From an uncultured Woeseiaceae bacterium (lineage in GTDB: Bacteria > Pseudomonadota > Gammaproteobacteria > Steroidobacterales > Woeseiaceae), in contig CALZJH010000002.1 of NCBI GenBank assembly GCA_945787845.1, positions 62,001 to 126,000 of the forward strand: a stretch of 64,000 nucleotides of DNA, written 5' to 3'. The notes beneath the pieces were generated by a model. The model was not told where the DNA came from, made no database searches, and worked only from the letters and a program-made list of their open reading frames with translations. A program made the translations under genes and the position numbers. Positions 8,227 through 18,709 of the stretch are shown here, in pieces. Every line of letters starts with the position of its first letter. Positions within the stretch are counted from its first letter, which is position 1.

Positions 8227-9669
8227 TCAGGCGTGGCCGAGTTCTTTTGCGGCGGCCTTCTTCAGTGCCGCGAGCGACGCGTCGATGCATTCGACAAAGA
8301 ACTGAATATCAGGGAGCGTTTCACGCGTGGAAGTAACATTGAACGTGATCTTGCCGTTGTAACTCGGTGTCGCGATGAACAGGCCCATACCGTCAACCAG
8401 CGGGGCGATGCCGTACGTCGCGATTTGCCTGGCACCGTTCATGTACATGGGGACTTGCGGCCCAGGCACGTTCGAAACGAACAGGTTGCAGATGTTTGCG
8501 GCCATGCCTGCCTTTAACACCAGCCGGCCGGCCGCTACGAGGGTTGCCGCGGGTACGTGCTGACTCAGGTCCGTCATCAGTCGTGCCGAAACACCGGACT
8601 TGGCTTCCTTGCTCTTGCGCGTCGACTTGTGGATGCGACGCAGGCGCCTCAGCGGATTGGAAACGTCCGTGAATATGCGCGTCGTCATCGCCGTAATCCG
8701 GTTGCCTCCGCCTTCTTCGGGTTCCTTGCCGGCGGCCGGGCGAGCGTTGATGGGCACCCACGCGACGAGGGACTCGGCGGGCAGTTCCTTGTGGCGCAGC
8801 AGGTACTTGCGCAGTGCACCGGCGCAAATACACAGTACGACATCGTTAATCGTACTGCCCGGAACGGCCTTGCGCACCGCCTTGAGATCGTCGAGATCGA
8901 ACGTCGTCGCATCGAACATCTTGTGCGGCGACGCGCTGCAATTGAAACGTGTGTCGGGAACCGGGTCAGACGCAGACGGTTCCCGTTGTGACGTCAGGGC
9001 CTGTTGTGCAAGCTGATAGAGTGTCGGCGCCGAGCGCAATACTGCATCCGTCATCCCGATCGGCGAGCGAACCGCGTTGAAAACGGCGCGGCCTGCCATA
9101 CCCAGCAGGCTGGGTCGCTCGCCGCTCGACTCTGCGACAACGTCGAGTGGGACTGCCGGGGTGCCCTTGTTGTCGATATCGACCAGGCCACGGTAGAAAT
9201 TGACGATCGACGCCCCGTCGGCCGCGGCGTGATGCAGCTTGGTGGCAATGGCGTAACAGTTCTTCGGCAATCCCTCCACGTTGTCCAGGCCCCCGATAAC
9301 GAGCATTTCCCAAAGCGGGCGGGACATATCGAGTTGCCGTGCATGAAAGCGTGAGAGCTGAATGCAAAGCTGGCGCCAGTCACCGGGCTTCGGCAAACGC
9401 GCATGCTGGACGTGGTACTCGAGATCAAAGTTCTCGTCGTCGGCCCAGTACGGGAAGTCGAGTTCCAGTGGAACGCGCACCAGCCGACGCTTGAACAGCG
9501 GGCTCATGTGCAGGCGCTTTTCGATGTGCGCCAGTATTTGCTTGAAGCGCACGACTTCGCCGCCGGGCACCGTCGACGGGTCGAAAATGGCGACGGCCGT
9601 TACCTGGATATGGTTGTTTTCCGATTCGAAGTAGAGGAACTGGGCGTCCTGCGGGCTGAGCTGGTCCAT
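8227..9669 (-). CDS. WS/DGAT wax ester synthase/diacylglycerol acyltransferase
   Basis: Catalytic HHxxxDG (LHHAAADGAS), N-terminal MDQLSPQDAQFLYFES. Confidence 0.92.
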   Translation of the reverse strand: MDQLSPQDAQFLYFESENNHIQVTAVAIFDPSTVPGGEVVRFKQILAHIEKRLHMSPLFKRRLVRVPLELDFPYWADDENFDLEYHVQHARLPKPGDWRQLCIQLSRFHARQLDMSRPLWEMLVIGGLDNVEGLPKNCYAIATKLHHAAADGASIVNFYRGLVDIDNKGTPAVPLDVVAESSGERPSLLGMAGRAVFNAVRSPIGMTDAVLRSAPTLYQLAQQALTSQREPSASDPVPDTRFNCSASPHKMFDATTFDLDDLKAVRKAVPGSTINDVVLCICAGALRKYLLRHKELPAESLVAWVPINARPAAGKEPEEGGGNRITAMTTRIFTDVSNPLRRLRRIHKSTRKSKEAKSGVSARLMTDLSQHVPAATLVAAGRLVLKAGMAANICNLFVSNVPGPQVPMYMNGARQIATYGIAPLVDGMGLFIATPSYNGKITFNVTSTRETLPDIQFFVECIDASLAALKKAAAKELGHA

Positions 9670-11135
9670 TATTTCTTGACGACCTTGAGTGGCTGGACAA
9701 TCTGTGCGGGGCGATTCTGTCCCAATGCTGTGAGATAGAGGTCACGCACCTCTTCGACGTGTTCGTCAATCGTCTCGACCGACCAACTGTCCGTCGGTAT
9801 GGGCGGCAGGACCTCGACCTGAACGGTGGCGGGCCGATAGATCATCTCGCCTTTGGGCATGATATCGCTGGAGTTTCGAATGACGATCGGCACGATTGGC
9901 ACACCGGCCTGCATTGCCAGGTGAAAGGCACCTTTCTTGAAGGGCGCGAGTTTGGGCGTCACAGAGCGCGTGCCTTCAGGCGACATGCAGACGGACTTGC
10001 CCTCGACCATCATCGTGTCGACCAGGCTCTTCATGGTCTGGATGGCTTTCTCCGTATCGTGGCGATCAATGAGCACAACGCCTGAGAATTCGAGAACGCG
10101 GCCAATGAGCGGCATGTTGCGAATTTCTTTCTTGCCGACGCCGCTAATATCGCGTCGCAGGAGTCGCGCAATGATGACCATGTCCACATTGCTCTGGTGA
10201 TTGAAGATAAACACCGCCGGACGGTGCGACCAGAGATGATGTTCGCCGTCGATCTTTAGATTCAGGCCGATCAGGGCGCTCGCGGTGTCCGCGAAGACCG
10301 ACAGCGAGAAATTCATCGCGTCTCGCTTGGAGCCCGTCAGGGCCCAGATCGGAAGGCCCGCAAAAAAGGACCCCACAAGGCTGGCAGGTACCATTGCGGT
10401 GCGAATCCAGTCGGTCGGCTTCGGACGTCCACGGCTGGCAAAACGCCTTGCAGGCCATCCCCGAGCCTCGGCGATTGCGCGCAGGCGGCCGCTCGGGTTC
10501 AGCGGACGCGGATTGCCGACACGCTCGAGTAGTTCCAGATCGTCCGTGCTGTCCGAATAGAAAAAGCTCTTGTCGAGGTCGATCTTGTATTTCTTGGCGA
10601 GCCTCTCCGCGGCAATGACCTTGCCGTGGCCGAAGCATATCGGCCGGATCACGGCGCCCGTGAACTCCCCGTCCTCGACCCGCAGCCCGGTGCAGAGTAC
10701 GTGTTCAATGTCCAGGTCGCGGGCCGCAGGCGCCACCTGGTAAGGCGTCGCGGACGAGATGATGGCGACCGTGTGCCCCTTTCGCATGTGCGCTTTGATC
10801 AGCGCGCGCGTTTCGGGATAGACCTGGCGAGCGATGTGCGACTTGAAGACTTCTTCGCCAAACGCCGCGTAACTGTCTTCGCGGACGCCACGCAGAAACT
10901 GTGAGGCCGCGAGCATCAGTGCCGGGAATCCCAGGATTCCGATCCCGAAGCTGGCCATGACGCTGAGGAGCTCCACGAAGTCGCGAGGCGACAGGTGGCC
11001 GCGCTTGAGTTGCTCCTGGAAGAACGCAACCGCCGAATACCCGGAGATGATGGTCCCATCGAAATCGAACAATGCGCCGATTTCCGGACCATCCGGAAGT
11101 CGTTCGATCTCTGCGACTACGTCTTGATATGCCAA
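9669..11135 (-). CDS. HAD-IB phosphatase / PlsC-type acyltransferase fusion
   Basis: HAD motif FDFDGTI at the N-terminus; acyltransferase NHQSNVD and PEGTRS motifs in the C-terminal half. Confidence 0.9.
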   Translation of the reverse strand: MAYQDVVAEIERLPDGPEIGALFDFDGTIISGYSAVAFFQEQLKRGHLSPRDFVELLSVMASFGIGILGFPALMLAASQFLRGVREDSYAAFGEEVFKSHIARQVYPETRALIKAHMRKGHTVAIISSATPYQVAPAARDLDIEHVLCTGLRVEDGEFTGAVIRPICFGHGKVIAAERLAKKYKIDLDKSFFYSDSTDDLELLERVGNPRPLNPSGRLRAIAEARGWPARRFASRGRPKPTDWIRTAMVPASLVGSFFAGLPIWALTGSKRDAMNFSLSVFADTASALIGLNLKIDGEHHLWSHRPAVFIFNHQSNVDMVIIARLLRRDISGVGKKEIRNMPLIGRVLEFSGVVLIDRHDTEKAIQTMKSLVDTMMVEGKSVCMSPEGTRSVTPKLAPFKKGAFHLAMQAGVPIVPIVIRNSSDIMPKGEMIYRPATVQVEVLPPIPTDSWSVETIDEHVEEVRDLYLTALGQNRPAQIVQPLKVVKK

Positions 11136-11227
11136 GCCAGACTCCTGTTAATGCCCCATTCTAAGGTCAGTAGGGTGGGCTGCACTAGGTATTTTTACGG
11201 GAAATTGCCGGATCGCGGTGCCACCAT

Positions 11228-12220
11228 TTGAATAATTGCCCGGTGATGCGCGATAGTAGCGCCGTGATTTCCGTAGCCCCAATGATGGACTGGACGGACC
11301 GGCATTGCCGCTACTTCATGCGCCTGCTGAGTCCATCGGCGCGCCTGTACACGGAAATGGTGACGGCGGCAGCCATTGTGCACGGTGACGCCGAACGCTT
11401 CCTGCGCTTCAACGAGGAAGAGCACCCTGTCGCCCTGCAGCTCGGCGGGAGCGAGCCTGACTGGATGGCGCAGGCGACAGCCCGAGCATCCGAGTTTGGC
11501 TACGACGAGATCAACATAAACGTCGGTTGCCCGAGCGACCGTGTACAAAGCGGACGGTTTGGCGCCTGCCTGATGGCCCACCCCGATGTGGTCGCGGACT
11601 GCTTCCGGGCGATGCGGCGCGAGACCGATGTGCCGGTTACGGTGAAGACCCGCATCGGTATCGACGACAAGGACAACTACGACTTCCTGCAGGGTTTTGT
11701 CGACGCGCTCGCCGCGGCCGGCTGCCAGAAATTCATTGTGCATGCGCGTATTGCGATCCTCGAGGGCCTGAGCCCCAAGGAGAATCGCAGTGTGCCACCC
11801 TTGAATTATGAGCGGGTATACCAGCTGAAGCAGGACTTTCCCGATCTCACGATCGACATCAACGGCGGGCTGACCAGCCTGGAGCAGGTCGATACCGTTC
11901 TGCAGCACGTTGACGGCGCGATGATCGGCCGGCAAGCCTATCACCAGCCCTATTTCCTGGCAGAACTGGAGCGGCATTTCAATCCGGACCAGGCTGTGCC
12001 GTCCCGCCAGGATGTCGTTGACAGGATGCTGCCTTACGTCGACCGGATGATCGCCGAGGGCGTATCGCTGAACAGCATGACGAGGCACATGCTTGGCTTA
12101 TTTGCCGGAAGGCCGGGCGCGCGCGCCTGGCGCCGCTACATCAGCGAACACGCGCACCGCGAAGAGGCGGGATCGGAAGTCCTGGTGAATGCATTAAACG
12201 CTATGCCTCTGGCGGCCTAG
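11228..12220 (+). CDS. dusA: tRNA-dihydrouridine synthase A
   Basis: APMMDWTDRHCRYFMR, NVGCPSDRVQSGRFGACLM, DINGGLTSLEQ. Confidence 0.95.
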   Translation: MNNCPVMRDSSAVISVAPMMDWTDRHCRYFMRLLSPSARLYTEMVTAAAIVHGDAERFLRFNEEEHPVALQLGGSEPDWMAQATARASEFGYDEININVGCPSDRVQSGRFGACLMAHPDVVADCFRAMRRETDVPVTVKTRIGIDDKDNYDFLQGFVDALAAAGCQKFIVHARIAILEGLSPKENRSVPPLNYERVYQLKQDFPDLTIDINGGLTSLEQVDTVLQHVDGAMIGRQAYHQPYFLAELERHFNPDQAVPSRQDVVDRMLPYVDRMIAEGVSLNSMTRHMLGLFAGRPGARAWRRYISEHAHREEAGSEVLVNALNAMPLAA

Positions 12221-12270
12221 ACGGATACAATGCTCGACCCGGAAACCCCACGAAAGGACCTCGGAATTCG

Positions 12271-13095
12271 ATGAGAGCGAAATCTGCCAGCAAGCACCCC
12301 ACCATGGCCGAGCAGGCCGACATTCATGAGCTGTATGAATTGTCGGTCCAGAACGTCGAGAATGAAGTCGAGTTCCTGCAGACCACTTTCCAGTCGTTGA
12401 CCGGGCGTACAGCGTACCTGTTCCGTGAAGATTTCTGCGGCACCGCGAGTGCCTCCTGCCAATGGGTGTGTCAGGGTGCCGAGTACCAGGCCATCGGCGT
12501 CGATATCGACCCGTCGGTACTCGAGTGGGGGCGCGAAAACCGCGTCGGTCGACTCGATCCGGAGGACCGGACGCGCGTCAGCCTGATCGAGTCGGACGTC
12601 ATGACCGTCGAGACGCCCAAAGTGGACCTCCTGGCGGCGTTTAATTTCAGTTACTTCATTTTCGACACGCGCGACACACTGCGCGCGTACTTCAAACGCG
12701 CTTACGACGCCATCAAGGACGACGGCGTATTCTTCTGCGATATGTTTGGCGGACCGGAGGCTCAGGAAGAGACCAAAGAGCGCACCAAGCATAAGAAACA
12801 CGGCTTTAGCTATATCTGGCACCAGGCGAAATTTCACCCGGTCACCAACTTCATTCGCTGCCACATCCACTTCAAGTTCAAGGACGGTTCGAAAATCAAG
12901 AAGGCGTTTACCTACGAATGGCGGCTGTGGTCGGCGCCGGAGCTGCGTGAACTGCTGCTCGAGGCCGGGTTTCGCAAGGCTACCGTGTACTGGGAAGGCG
13001 AGGACGAAGATGGCGACGGCAACGGCGAGTTCACGCCGAACGAAAAAGGTGAGGCAGACCTTGCGTGGATCGCCTATATTGTCGCCGAAAAATAG
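12271..13095 (+). CDS. Class I SAM-dependent methyltransferase
   Basis: FREDFCGTASASCQWV...IGVDIDPSVLEWG motifs. Confidence 0.8.
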   Translation: MRAKSASKHPTMAEQADIHELYELSVQNVENEVEFLQTTFQSLTGRTAYLFREDFCGTASASCQWVCQGAEYQAIGVDIDPSVLEWGRENRVGRLDPEDRTRVSLIESDVMTVETPKVDLLAAFNFSYFIFDTRDTLRAYFKRAYDAIKDDGVFFCDMFGGPEAQEETKERTKHKKHGFSYIWHQAKFHPVTNFIRCHIHFKFKDGSKIKKAFTYEWRLWSAPELRELLLEAGFRKATVYWEGEDEDGDGNGEFTPNEKGEADLAWIAYIVAEK

Positions 13096-13138
13096 TAGTA
13101 TTATTAACTGCTTGGGATAGGAATCTGTAGGCCGGGTT

Positions 13139-14035
13139 ATGGCAAAGGATCTTGAAGTCGCAATCGTGTTTGCTGACGTTGTCGGCAGTACACAGCTGTA
13201 CGACAAGTTTGGCGATACCAAGGCCAGCGAGACCGTCGCCCTGTGTCTCGACGTCATGAAGGACGCGACCTACCAGTTCAACGGCACGGTCATCAAGACG
13301 ATCGGCGACGAAGTCATGTCGACCTTCGATACGGTGGACGAGGCGATGGGTGCCGCGGTCATGATGCAGTCGCGCGTAACGACCGAAACGAAAAAAGGGG
13401 ACGGTATTCCGGTGTCGATACGCATCGGCTGCCACTACGGGCCCGTCGTCCAGGAACAAAACGATATTTTCGGGGCGGCCGTCCACACGGCGAATCGAAT
13501 GACGTCGCAGGCCAAGGCCAAGCAGATCGTCATTTCCGGTTTCACCGTCGAGCAGATGAGTCCCGAGTTGCGCAACCAGACGCGTCAGATCGATGTCGCC
13601 ACCGTTCGCGGTCGCCTCGATGAGGTCGCACTGTATGAGCTCGTCTGGCAGCCCGACGAAGCGACCAGCATGCTGCCGACGATCGAGTGGGAGAACAAGG
13701 ACCGCCGTGCGCAAAAGCTGCTGTTGAATTTTCGTGACACGACCGTTGAGGTGTCCGACCAGCGTAAGTCGATCAACATGGGGCGGGCCGATGACAACGA
13801 TCTCGTGGTCAAAGGCAACCTGATCTCACGTATTCATGCCAAGATTGAAATGCGCCGTGGCAAATTCATGCTGATCGACCAGAGTACCAACGGCACGTTT
13901 CTGCAGAACCTGCAGGGACGCGAGACCTTCGTCCGTCGGGATTCCACGGAACTGGTTGGCGAGGGCACCATTGGCCTCGGCCGGGCCGAGAATCCGGGCT
14001 CCAGCCTGGCGATCTACTACAAGACGATCGACTAG
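13139..14035 (+). CDS. Class III nucleotide cyclase with C-terminal FHA domain
   Basis: FADVVGSTQLYDKFGD and TIGDEVMSTF cyclase motifs; C-terminal MGRADDNDLVVKGNLISRIHAKIE FHA signature. Confidence 0.88.
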   Translation: MAKDLEVAIVFADVVGSTQLYDKFGDTKASETVALCLDVMKDATYQFNGTVIKTIGDEVMSTFDTVDEAMGAAVMMQSRVTTETKKGDGIPVSIRIGCHYGPVVQEQNDIFGAAVHTANRMTSQAKAKQIVISGFTVEQMSPELRNQTRQIDVATVRGRLDEVALYELVWQPDEATSMLPTIEWENKDRRAQKLLLNFRDTTVEVSDQRKSINMGRADDNDLVVKGNLISRIHAKIEMRRGKFMLIDQSTNGTFLQNLQGRETFVRRDSTELVGEGTIGLGRAENPGSSLAIYYKTID

Positions 14036-14039
14036 CGTC

Positions 14040-15803
14040 TCAGGACGCTTTGGCGAGGCTCTCGTCCAGCGCCTCGGCAATCATCTTCTGCTGACGTCTC
14101 AACTCATCTGGCAGGCGCTCGCCGTAGGTTTCCAGGTACTCGAGAATTGATGCTATTTCTGCACGCCACTGCTCGATGTCGACCGTCGTCAGTTCTTCCA
14201 GCGCGCTCGCCTCGATGTCGAGGTCATTGATATTCAGATCCTCGACATGTGGCAGGAACCCGATGGGCGTCTCTTTCGCGCCGGCGCGATGTTCGACACG
14301 GTCGACGATCCACTCCAGGACCCGGATGTTCTCCCCGAAGCCGGGCCACAGGAAATTCCCGTCGTCGTCCTGGCGGAACCAGTTGACGTGGAAGATCTTG
14401 GGCAGATGCTCGGAGCGCGCCGGGAACGACAGCCAGTGCGCCCAGTAGTCAGCGAAGTTGTAGCCGCAGAACGGCTTCATCGCCATCGGATCGCGTCTCA
14501 CAACCCCGACTTCGCCTACCATGGCGGCCGTGGTTTCAGACGCCGTGCCCGCGCCGACCAGAACGCCGTGCTCCCAGCTCTTGGTTTCATACACGAGCGG
14601 TGCGACCTGCTTGCGGCGACCGCCAAATACGATGGCTGAAATCGGCACGCCTGTGGGCGCGTCCGCGAGACTCGAGTAAGCCGGGTTGTTGGTCGCGGAC
14701 ACCGTGAAGCGAGAATTCGGATGGGCAGCCGGGCCGGCCGTCTCGTCGTAAGTGCGACCTTGCCAGTCCCTGACCGGCGTTCCGTCTTTCTTTCCTTCCC
14801 ACCAGGGTTGGTTGTCTTCCGTGGTCGCGACATTGGTGAAGATCGCATCATGCTGGATCATGTCGTATGCGTTCTTGTTCGTTTTCTCGTTGGTGCCGGG
14901 AACGACGCCGAAATAGCCAGCTTCCGGGTTGATCGCGCGGAGCTTGCCGTCCTCATCGAGATGCAGCCATGCGATGTCATCGCCGAGCGTCCAGGTCTTC
15001 CAACCTTTCATCGATTCGGGCGGAATCAGCATGGCCAGATTGGTCTTGCCGCACGCTGACGGAAACGCACAGGCGATGTAGTGAACGTCACCGTCGGGAT
15101 TTTCGAGTCCGACGATCAGCATATGCTCGGCCAGCCAGCCTTCCTGGCGACCCTGGTAACTGGCGATACGCAATGCGTGGCATTTCTTGCCGAGCAGGGC
15201 GTTGCCGCCGTATCCCGAGCCATAGCTCTTGATCGAGAGTTCCTCGGGAAAATGCACGATAAAACGCCGCTCCGGGTCGAGTTCACCCGTGGAGTGCAGT
15301 CCGCGAACAAAGCTCCCCTCTCTTTCAATTCGAGCAAGCGCCTTGTTGCCCATCTTCGTCATCAGCTTCATGTTGGCAACGACATAGGCACTATCGGTGA
15401 TCTCGACACCGCAGCGTGAATACGGCGAGTCGATGGGGCCCATGCAGTAGGGAATCACGTACATGATCCGGCCCTTCATGCAGTCCTTGAAAAGGTCGTC
15501 CATCTTTTCGTGGGCTTCAGCCGGATCCATCCAGTTGTTGTTGGGACCGGCATCGTCCTCTTCAGGCGTACAAATGAAGGTCAGGTGCTCAACACGAGCG
15601 ACATCATTCGGGCTGGAAAGGTGCAGGTAGCAGTTCGGGTGAGTTTCCCGATTCAGCGTGGTCAGGGTACCGTGCGCCAACATCATTTCGATGAGGTCCT
15701 GGTACTCCTCCTCAGTGCCGGTGCACCAGTGAACAGCTTCGGGTTGCGTGTGGGCCGCGACCTGGTCTACCCAGGACTGCAGGGACTCGAGTTTGCTTGT
15801 CAT
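14040..15803 (-). CDS. pckG: Phosphoenolpyruvate carboxykinase (GTP)
   Basis: FPSACGKTNLAMLIPP, GDDIAWL and overall GTP-PEPCK length and motifs. Confidence 0.95.
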   Translation of the reverse strand: MTSKLESLQSWVDQVAAHTQPEAVHWCTGTEEEYQDLIEMMLAHGTLTTLNRETHPNCYLHLSSPNDVARVEHLTFICTPEEDDAGPNNNWMDPAEAHEKMDDLFKDCMKGRIMYVIPYCMGPIDSPYSRCGVEITDSAYVVANMKLMTKMGNKALARIEREGSFVRGLHSTGELDPERRFIVHFPEELSIKSYGSGYGGNALLGKKCHALRIASYQGRQEGWLAEHMLIVGLENPDGDVHYIACAFPSACGKTNLAMLIPPESMKGWKTWTLGDDIAWLHLDEDGKLRAINPEAGYFGVVPGTNEKTNKNAYDMIQHDAIFTNVATTEDNQPWWEGKKDGTPVRDWQGRTYDETAGPAAHPNSRFTVSATNNPAYSSLADAPTGVPISAIVFGGRRKQVAPLVYETKSWEHGVLVGAGTASETTAAMVGEVGVVRRDPMAMKPFCGYNFADYWAHWLSFPARSEHLPKIFHVNWFRQDDDGNFLWPGFGENIRVLEWIVDRVEHRAGAKETPIGFLPHVEDLNINDLDIEASALEELTTVDIEQWRAEIASILEYLETYGERLPDELRRQQKMIAEALDESLAKAS

Positions 15804-16044
15804 TAGAGGATTTCTCTGCGAATTTGAGGTGTGTCAGCCGATGATTTCGAACGAAACAATATTGCCTTGCAATTATACGTGGCATGCCGTCAGAGTCAGT
15901 ACCCTGTTAGGGATAGTTGCGGTATGAAAACGTTGTCATCACGCTATTTGCGACGAATGTCTATGCCTGGCTGCAAACGACGCTTCGCCGACGGCGTAAT
16001 TCAGGTTTTCGCGCGAAAAGCGGTGGGCTTGGCGGGCCCTTAGC

Positions 16045-17979
16045 GTGTACTCTTGCGCCGTGACCGACCTGACCGAATTCTTTGGCCCGAACAGCCCCCT
16101 GAAAGCCCATCTGCCGGGTTTCCAGCCGCGTGCCGGACAGGCCTGGATGGCCGAGGCCGTGGCCGAGGCGATTGCGGGTTCAGGCAAGCTCGTGGTTGAG
16201 GCAGGTACCGGCACGGGCAAGACATTTGCCTACCTGCTGCCGGCATTGCTGAGTGGTCGCAAGACCATCATCAGCACCGGTACCAAGGCATTGCAGGACC
16301 AGCTGTTCCACCGCGATTTGCCGCTGATTTGCAAAACGATCGGCCGACCGGTGACAACGGCGTTGTTAAAGGGCCGGGCCAATTATCTGTGTCTGCATCG
16401 CCTCGACCAGGTCACGGAGCCCGCGGCTGCGATCGCCGACGACCTGAACGCCGTGTCCGAGTGGCGCTACCGGACGGACACCGGGGATAAGTCCGAGCTT
16501 GTTGACGTACCTGAAGACGCGCCGGTATGGCCCCTGGTAACGTCAACGGCCGACAACTGCCTCGGCCAAAAATGTCCGGAGTATTCCAAGTGCCACGTCG
16601 TCAAGGCGCGCAAGGCGGCTCAGGAAGCGGACCTTGTCGTCGTCAATCATCATCTGCTACTCGCCGACCTGGCCATGAAAGAAGAGGGCTTTGTCGAGTT
16701 CCTGCCCGGTGCCGAGGCGGTGATTATCGATGAGGCCCATCAGCTTCCGGACCTGGCCGTGCAGTTTTTTGGCGTTGCGCTGGGCAGCCGTGAAATCGAT
16801 CGTGTACTCGACGAATTGCGTGCCGCCACGTTGCCGTATGCACAGGCGGAGCTGAATCGTCGCGTGGACAAGCTGCAGACGGCCATTCGCACCTTGCGTG
16901 CCGACGCGCCGCGCAAGGAGGGGCGGTACGAGCTTGGAGAAGTTATCGGCGATATCCGGAGCGCGCTCGACGAGCTTGCGCATGCGCTGCACGACGTTCA
17001 GGTGGCCATCGCGGATATGGGTGACGCGTCGATCGAACTCGAGAAATTGCATGAGCAATTGATTGGCCTGGGCGAACGTCTCGGCATACTGATCAGTGAC
17101 GACGCCTGGGACGGGCTTCGCTGGCTCGAAGTCAATCCGCGAAGCCTGCGCCTGAACCTCACGCCGCTCGACGTATCGTCGAAGCTGAATGCGCTCATCG
17201 ATAACGACTACCAGTCCTGGGTGTTCACGTCGGCCACGCTGGCGGTTGGCGAGGACTTCACCCACTTCGGGGCGCGCATGGGCCTGGCCGGTGTTGCCGG
17301 ACTCACGTTTCCCAGCCCGTATCGGGTCGCGGAGAACGGCCTCATATTTCTTCCGCCGGGGCTGCCACCGCCCTCGGATCCGAGTCATACGGACGAGATG
17401 CTCGAGATTGTCACGCAGCTGCTGGACATGACTGACGGCGGGATGTTCTGCCTGTTCACGAGCCACCGCGCACTCAACAATGCGAAGAAGTGGTTCAAGA
17501 CCCACAAGTCCGTGCTCGGCGGGCGCAAGTTGCTGGTGCAGGGCGACGCACCGCGCGATGACCTGCTGCGCCGATTTCGTCAAAGCGGCAACGCCGTGCT
17601 GCTCGGCACGGGCAGCTTCTGGGAAGGCGTGGACGTTCGGGGTCCCGCGCTCAGCGTGGTGGCTATCGATAAACTACCGTTCGCGTCGCCGGCCGACCCG
17701 CTCATGATGGCGCGACTCGAGTACATTCGGCGCGAAGGTGGCAACGGCTTCATGGATCACCAGCTGCCGCAGGCAGCATTGTCTCTCAAGCAGGGGGCCG
17801 GCCGCCTGCTGCGCGATGACAACGACTTCGGTGTCGTTGTTTTGTGCGACCCGAGAATTTCAGGCAAGCGCTACGGCAGCAAATTCCTGGAGGCGCTTGC
17901 GCCGATGCCGTCAACGTCGTCGCTCAGGGATGTCGCCTCATTCCTCGCAGCGCATGAGCGCAAAGGCAGGGTCGCGTGA
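16045..17979 (+). CDS. DinG/YoaA-family ATP-dependent helicase
   Basis: Walker A VEAGTGTGKTFAYLLP, DEAH box IIDEAHQLPD, four-Cys cluster region; start may be GTG 16060. Confidence 0.9.
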   Translation: MYSCAVTDLTEFFGPNSPLKAHLPGFQPRAGQAWMAEAVAEAIAGSGKLVVEAGTGTGKTFAYLLPALLSGRKTIISTGTKALQDQLFHRDLPLICKTIGRPVTTALLKGRANYLCLHRLDQVTEPAAAIADDLNAVSEWRYRTDTGDKSELVDVPEDAPVWPLVTSTADNCLGQKCPEYSKCHVVKARKAAQEADLVVVNHHLLLADLAMKEEGFVEFLPGAEAVIIDEAHQLPDLAVQFFGVALGSREIDRVLDELRAATLPYAQAELNRRVDKLQTAIRTLRADAPRKEGRYELGEVIGDIRSALDELAHALHDVQVAIADMGDASIELEKLHEQLIGLGERLGILISDDAWDGLRWLEVNPRSLRLNLTPLDVSSKLNALIDNDYQSWVFTSATLAVGEDFTHFGARMGLAGVAGLTFPSPYRVAENGLIFLPPGLPPPSDPSHTDEMLEIVTQLLDMTDGGMFCLFTSHRALNNAKKWFKTHKSVLGGRKLLVQGDAPRDDLLRRFRQSGNAVLLGTGSFWEGVDVRGPALSVVAIDKLPFASPADPLMMARLEYIRREGGNGFMDHQLPQAALSLKQGAGRLLRDDNDFGVVVLCDPRISGKRYGSKFLEALAPMPSTSSLRDVASFLAAHERKGRVA

Positions 17980-18668
17980 AGCTGCTTGCCATTGACACGT
18001 CGTCGGTAGCCTGTTCCGTTGCGCTGCAAGTCGAAGCAAAAATTTTCGAGCGTCACGAGGAGCAGGCGCGTGAACATACGCGACTGCTGATGCCGATGGT
18101 GCGCGCGGTCCTGGACGAGGCAGCGATCGTGACGGAGCAGCTGGATGCGATCGTCCTTGGCAACGGGCCGGGCTCGTTTATCGGCATGCGGATTGCGGCG
18201 TCGGTCGCCCAGGGCATTGCGCACGGGGCGGAGATTCCTATCGTGCCGGTGTCGTCCCTGGCCGCGGTGGCGGCACAGGCTTTTGACGAGACCGGGGCGA
18301 GCGAGATTGTCGTCGCGCAGGATGCTCATATGAACGAGGTGTACCTGGGCGCGTTCAGGCAAGGCCCGGAAGGCGTGCCGATGCCGCTGTTTGCGGAACG
18401 CCTGCAAACACAGACGCAAATCGACGACCTGGATCCGGCGTCCGCCAGCGCCAGGGCATCGGCTGGCTTCGGCTGGGAGCGCTATCCGGAGCTGGCTGCG
18501 GTCAACGACACGCTCATCGGGGCTCACTCGACGGTGACGTATCCGCGAGCGCGATTCCTGTTGCCCATTGGCCGGGCAGCACTCGCGAACGGCACTGAAA
18601 TCCGGCCGCAGGACCTGGTGCCGGCCTATCTGCGCAGCAAGGTGGCCGCTATACCGTCGCAGAACTGA
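17976..18668 (+). CDS. tsaB: tRNA threonylcarbamoyladenosine biosynthesis protein TsaB
   Basis: LLAIDTSSVACSVAL, GNGPGSFIGMRI. Confidence 0.92.
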   Translation: MKLLAIDTSSVACSVALQVEAKIFERHEEQAREHTRLLMPMVRAVLDEAAIVTEQLDAIVLGNGPGSFIGMRIAASVAQGIAHGAEIPIVPVSSLAAVAAQAFDETGASEIVVAQDAHMNEVYLGAFRQGPEGVPMPLFAERLQTQTQIDDLDPASASARASAGFGWERYPELAAVNDTLIGAHSTVTYPRARFLLPIGRAALANGTEIRPQDLVPAYLRSKVAAIPSQN

Positions 18669-18680
18669 ACCGTAACAGTT

Positions 18681-18700
18681 CTGTAATATACTGCTGTTAA
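18681..18700 (+). promoter_or_regulatory. Weak Pho-box-like sequence before phoB
   Basis: CTGTAATATACTGCTGTTAA resembles the Pho box but half-site spacing is off. Confidence 0.25.
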
Positions 18701-18709
18701 AGAAGCAGC

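Noticed and set aside
14034-14049. Small perfect hairpin agcgtc-tcag-gacgct between the cyclase and pckG stops
   Set aside because: Only a 6-bp stem spanning both stop codons with no U-tract; could be chance, so not called as a terminator.
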